The translations under genes were made by a program, and so were the position numbers. Positions 60,974-64,000 of a DNA stretch of 64,000 nt are shown here, in pieces; within the stretch, counting starts at the first letter, position 1, and every line of letters begins with the position of its first letter. The notes below the pieces were generated by a model. It was not told the origin of the DNA. It was given only the letters and a program-made list of their open reading frames with translations, and did not search any database. Origin of the DNA: Telmatherina bonti (taxonomy: Eukaryota; Chordata; Actinopteri; Atheriniformes; Telmatherinidae); NCBI GenBank assembly GCA_933228915.1, contig OW121825.1, positions 1 through 64,000 on the forward strand. The letters are read 5' to 3'.

Positions 60974-61426
60974 CACTGCGCAAAAACCCTCGGGAATCCA
61001 GACATATCTTTGCCTGGATACCTTCAGATATGGCTCAAGCATGGTGATATCTGTCCTGGATACTCTCCGACCATGACAGCTTCAGATGTCATGTCAGGAG
61101 CATATCAACTCCCGGTATGGGACCACTTTGATACTAGTAGAATCTGTAGTTCAGATTTTCTCCGGATATGGGATACTGGTCAAGGCCCATATTCGGAAAG
61201 TATCCCTACACTAGAGATACCCGGACAGGATATTTCAAGATTCTAATAAAGTCAAATCTGGTGATGTGGATATATCCATCATATCTGGGATCAGGATTCT
61301 GTATATGTAGCCTGTGACCATATTTGCAGTCTGAACACAAGTGATATCTGTAGTCCGGATATCTCCAGATTCTACTCATGTCAAATCTGGTGATATCTGA
61401 TGCTACAGATGATGCCAGTACTATCC
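60974..61426. repeat. Degenerate minisatellite-like tract rich in GATATCTG / CCGGATAT
   Basis: Recurring phrases such as 'tcaaatctggtgat' (about 61253 and 61381, some 128 bp apart), 'agattcta', 'ctccggatat' and 'gatatctgt' appear in varying order and in both orientations. Composition differs from the AT-rich DNA to its left. No coding sequence supported. The satellite array resumes at 61427. Confidence 0.55.
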
Positions 61427-64000
61427 TGGCTCCATAGCGCCCCCTACAATATTTCAATCAATCAGCCCCGCCCACTACATTGACTGACATGGATATGATT
61501 CGGCACAGTTTTAGAACCTTCCAGTACCTTCAAAAAAGTCTCTTGGACATATGGGCTAAATCAAACAGGAAGTCAGCCATTTTGAAAAAGGTGACATATT
61601 TGGGGTCATTTCTGTCATTTTCTTTGCCATGCATGTTGAGCAACTCCTCCCAAGAATTTTATCCAACTTTAACCCAAATGAGTCAGGATGCTCAAGAGAC
61701 ATGTGTGATTAAAAGTTGTGCTATTTCTTTTAATAGGGGATTTCGTTTAGGAGAGGCTGGGCAGCAAAGCAGATGTGATGCAATGAAAAGGAAAACTGAC
61801 ATAACTCCCACAAAAAACAACCAACCTGCACCAAATTCACTACAGATGATGTCAGTCATATTCTTCACATTTGTGCATGTCAATAATTAGATTATAAGTT
61901 AGTCCCGCCCCTTGGTGACAGGAAGTGACCGTTCATAAGGCCTAAATGGCCTGAAGTGCAGTCTGGCTGCACTTTAGGTTGAGAGGCATGGGAAGGATGT
62001 TGGCAGGGGAGGCGGTGGCATCATGCCGAGCGGCGCCATGGTGCGAGGGCCTATATCACCGCTTGCGGTTTTAATTATTAGGCCCGAGCACCTTGGCGGT
62101 GCGAAGGCCTATTGTAATTGCAGTGTTTATTATTATTATTATTATTATTAGGCCCGAGCACCTTGGCAGTGCGAAGGCCTATTGTAATTGCAGTGTTTAT
62201 TATTATTATTATTATTATTATTTTTATTCGGACACTTCGCGTGCTTTTTTGGAGGCCTGAACGTGCTCGAAAACTCACCAAATTTTGCGCACCCCCCCAA
62301 GGGAATATGAAAAATTTGATATTTTGAGGTGCTCCAGAATGTTTGGGCGAAACTGAACGAGAGCGCCACCTATTTTAGGTGCCCCGCCATTGCATGTCGT
62401 TAATCTTTATGAAAATTCATACACATGATCTACATGCTAGGGCGAACAAAAAATCCTCTTAATGTCATGGTGAAATGTCGACAGGAAGGCGGCCATTTTA
62501 GGTCAAAGTCAATATTTTGGCGTTTTAGCACCTCGCATTTTAACGAACTCGTCCTAGGGCTTTTATCCCACTGAGCCACAAATTGCTCAGGATTTTCAGG
62601 AGGCATGTGTGATTAAATGTTGTGTTATTTCTTCTAATAGGAGACTTAGTTTACGAGGGGCGGGGCCTCAAAGTTTGATGTCTCGCCAGGAAAAATTAAA
62701 CGGATATAACTCCCACATAAAGCAACATTTCTGCACCAAATTTGCTAGATATGATGGCAGTCCCCTCCTACAGAGTTCTATATGTCAATATTTTGATTAT
62801 GAAATAGCCACGCCCCCTGGAGGTCAAAAGTGTTGTTTTTTGCTCACACACCCATAACTCTGGCTTGGTGGACACCACATGGCCCAAATTCACTCAGGCA
62901 TCACAAAACATGTTGGTGAAGAGATCTTATAAAGGACGTTGCTCTACGCTGCACGGCGTGCCCGTGACGCCATGGCGAAGTTCCATGCGGCGGCGTGACA
63001 TCATAAATCACTATAAAATTGTCAATTTTGATCTGATCACCCTAAAACTTATAGGGATTAATAAGGGATCAGTCCTGAACAGATTAATGTGACCATTGCT
63101 GGTGTAGACCTAAGCCCCGCCCACTTACAACAGGAAGTGTTTTTTTCCACGTTCGAGGGTCATGCTTCTAAGCAAATGGTCCAAAACACTTGAGACTCCT
63201 CCAAAACATGTCAAACCCTTTCATGATGCCACAATAAAAACCTCAAGTTGCTACGCTAAACAGGACATGGCGAATGGCGGTCCAACGCCATGAAACAGGA
63301 AGTACCTGTGACCAAGCCATGGAACCTTGGACCGCCACTAAACTTGCCATGACTGATGACAGTAAGGCCCTGAACTAAGCCCCATTGAAACATTATGGAA
63401 TAAATGGAGCATGTCTCCATAGCGCCCCCTACAAAATTTCAATCAATCAGCCCCGCCCACTACATGGACCGACATGAATAAAATTCAGCACAGTTGGAGA
63501 ACGTTCCAGTACCTTCAAAAAAGTCTCTTGGACATATGGGCTAAATTCAACAGGAAGTCGGCCATTTTGAAAAAGGTGCCATTTTTGGGGTCATTTCTTT
63601 GCCATGCATTTTAAACAACTCCTCCTAGGGATATTGTCCAACTGACACCCAACTTGCACAGGATGCTCAGGAGGCATGTGTGATTTAAAGTTGTGTTATT
63701 TCTTCTAATAGAAGATTTAGTTTAGGAGGGGCGGCCCTTCAAAGTTTTATGTCTCATTAACAAAGACTTATTGATAAAACTCCCACATAAAACAACATAT
63801 CAGCACAGGAATCGCCACATTGATGCCAGTCCCATGATGAACAAAATCTACAATGCAATAATGGGACTATGAATTAGCCCCACCCCTTGGCAACAACAAG
63901 TGTCTGATATCGTGAACCAGGAAGTACCTGTAACAAAGCCATGAAACCTTTGATCTTCACCATACTTGCCATGACTTATGACAGTAAAGTCCTTAATAGA
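61427..64000. repeat. Satellite-like array, right segment (runs off the window)
   Basis: It begins mid-monomer at 'tggctccatagcgccccct' and contains slightly over one unit. Same sub-monomer order as the other arrays. A doubled hairpin-TTA module lies at 62079-62222. Confidence 0.9.
62079..62222. repeat. Tandemly doubled TAGGCC hairpin + (TTA)n module
   Basis: Two successive copies, hairpins at 62079-62111 and 62149-62181, each followed by the same spacer and a TTA tract (62126-62150 and 62196-62222). The second copy starts inside the TTA tract of the first. Confidence 0.9.

Noticed and set aside
60950..61246. 98-codon plus-strand ORF in the GATATCTG-rich tract
   Set aside because: No recognisable domain, no splice or promoter context, and it lies in repetitive sequence.

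Overview
The window is eukaryotic and looks like a teleost fish genome, probably a percomorph. The evidence is spliced genes with GT/AG introns, TATA and AATAAA signals, the common fish interspersed repeat that starts with CAATTCAATTCAACTTTATTTATATAGC, and Helentron-type (Helitron2) rolling-circle transposon genes carrying OTU protease and endonuclease domains. It is almost entirely repeats and mobile elements. I recognise no ordinary host gene.

Layout. (1) A satellite-like array with a 2.48-2.57 kb higher-order unit fills 1-2994, 5708-17236, 35281-38562 and 61427-64000. Each unit is built from three diverged sub-monomers and carries a (TTA)n tract. (2) Between arrays lie three versions of one large block, all entered at the same breakpoint in the satellite unit (about 2994, 17236 and 38562). 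Block 0 (2995-5707) is truncated. Block 1 (17237-35280) and block 2 (38563-61426) each carry, in order, a small 3-exon gene or pseudogene on the plus strand, a fish interspersed repeat, diverged satellite monomers and a giant Helentron gene on the minus strand. Block 2 extends further into a second small spliced gene (57923-58949, minus) and duplicated hairpin-bearing AT-rich DNA.

The giant genes are the main content. Each has one 8.6-9.8 kb uninterrupted 3' exon. It encodes two protease-like domains resembling the peptidase C76 layout, an OTU cysteine protease, an 18-residue tandem-repeat region, a Cys-rich DUF6570-like region, a HUH Rep nuclease, a PIF1-type helicase and a C-terminal EEP (APE-like) endonuclease. 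The large exon has no ATG at its start and follows a splice acceptor. Upstream I could assemble ten small in-phase exons that add an SGNH-hydrolase-like domain and a proline-rich linker, giving predicted proteins of 3273 and 3704 residues. The two copies are nearly identical except for one hypervariable region. There the 54-bp repeat differs in consensus and in number (10 versus 34 units).

The small plus-strand gene is intact only in block 1 (103 aa). Blocks 0 and 2 share a 14-bp frameshifting deletion and a 440-bp MITE with 9-bp target-site duplications. The inter-array segments may be one large composite mobile unit in which Helentron machinery, accessory genes and satellite monomers have been duplicated together; this is inference.
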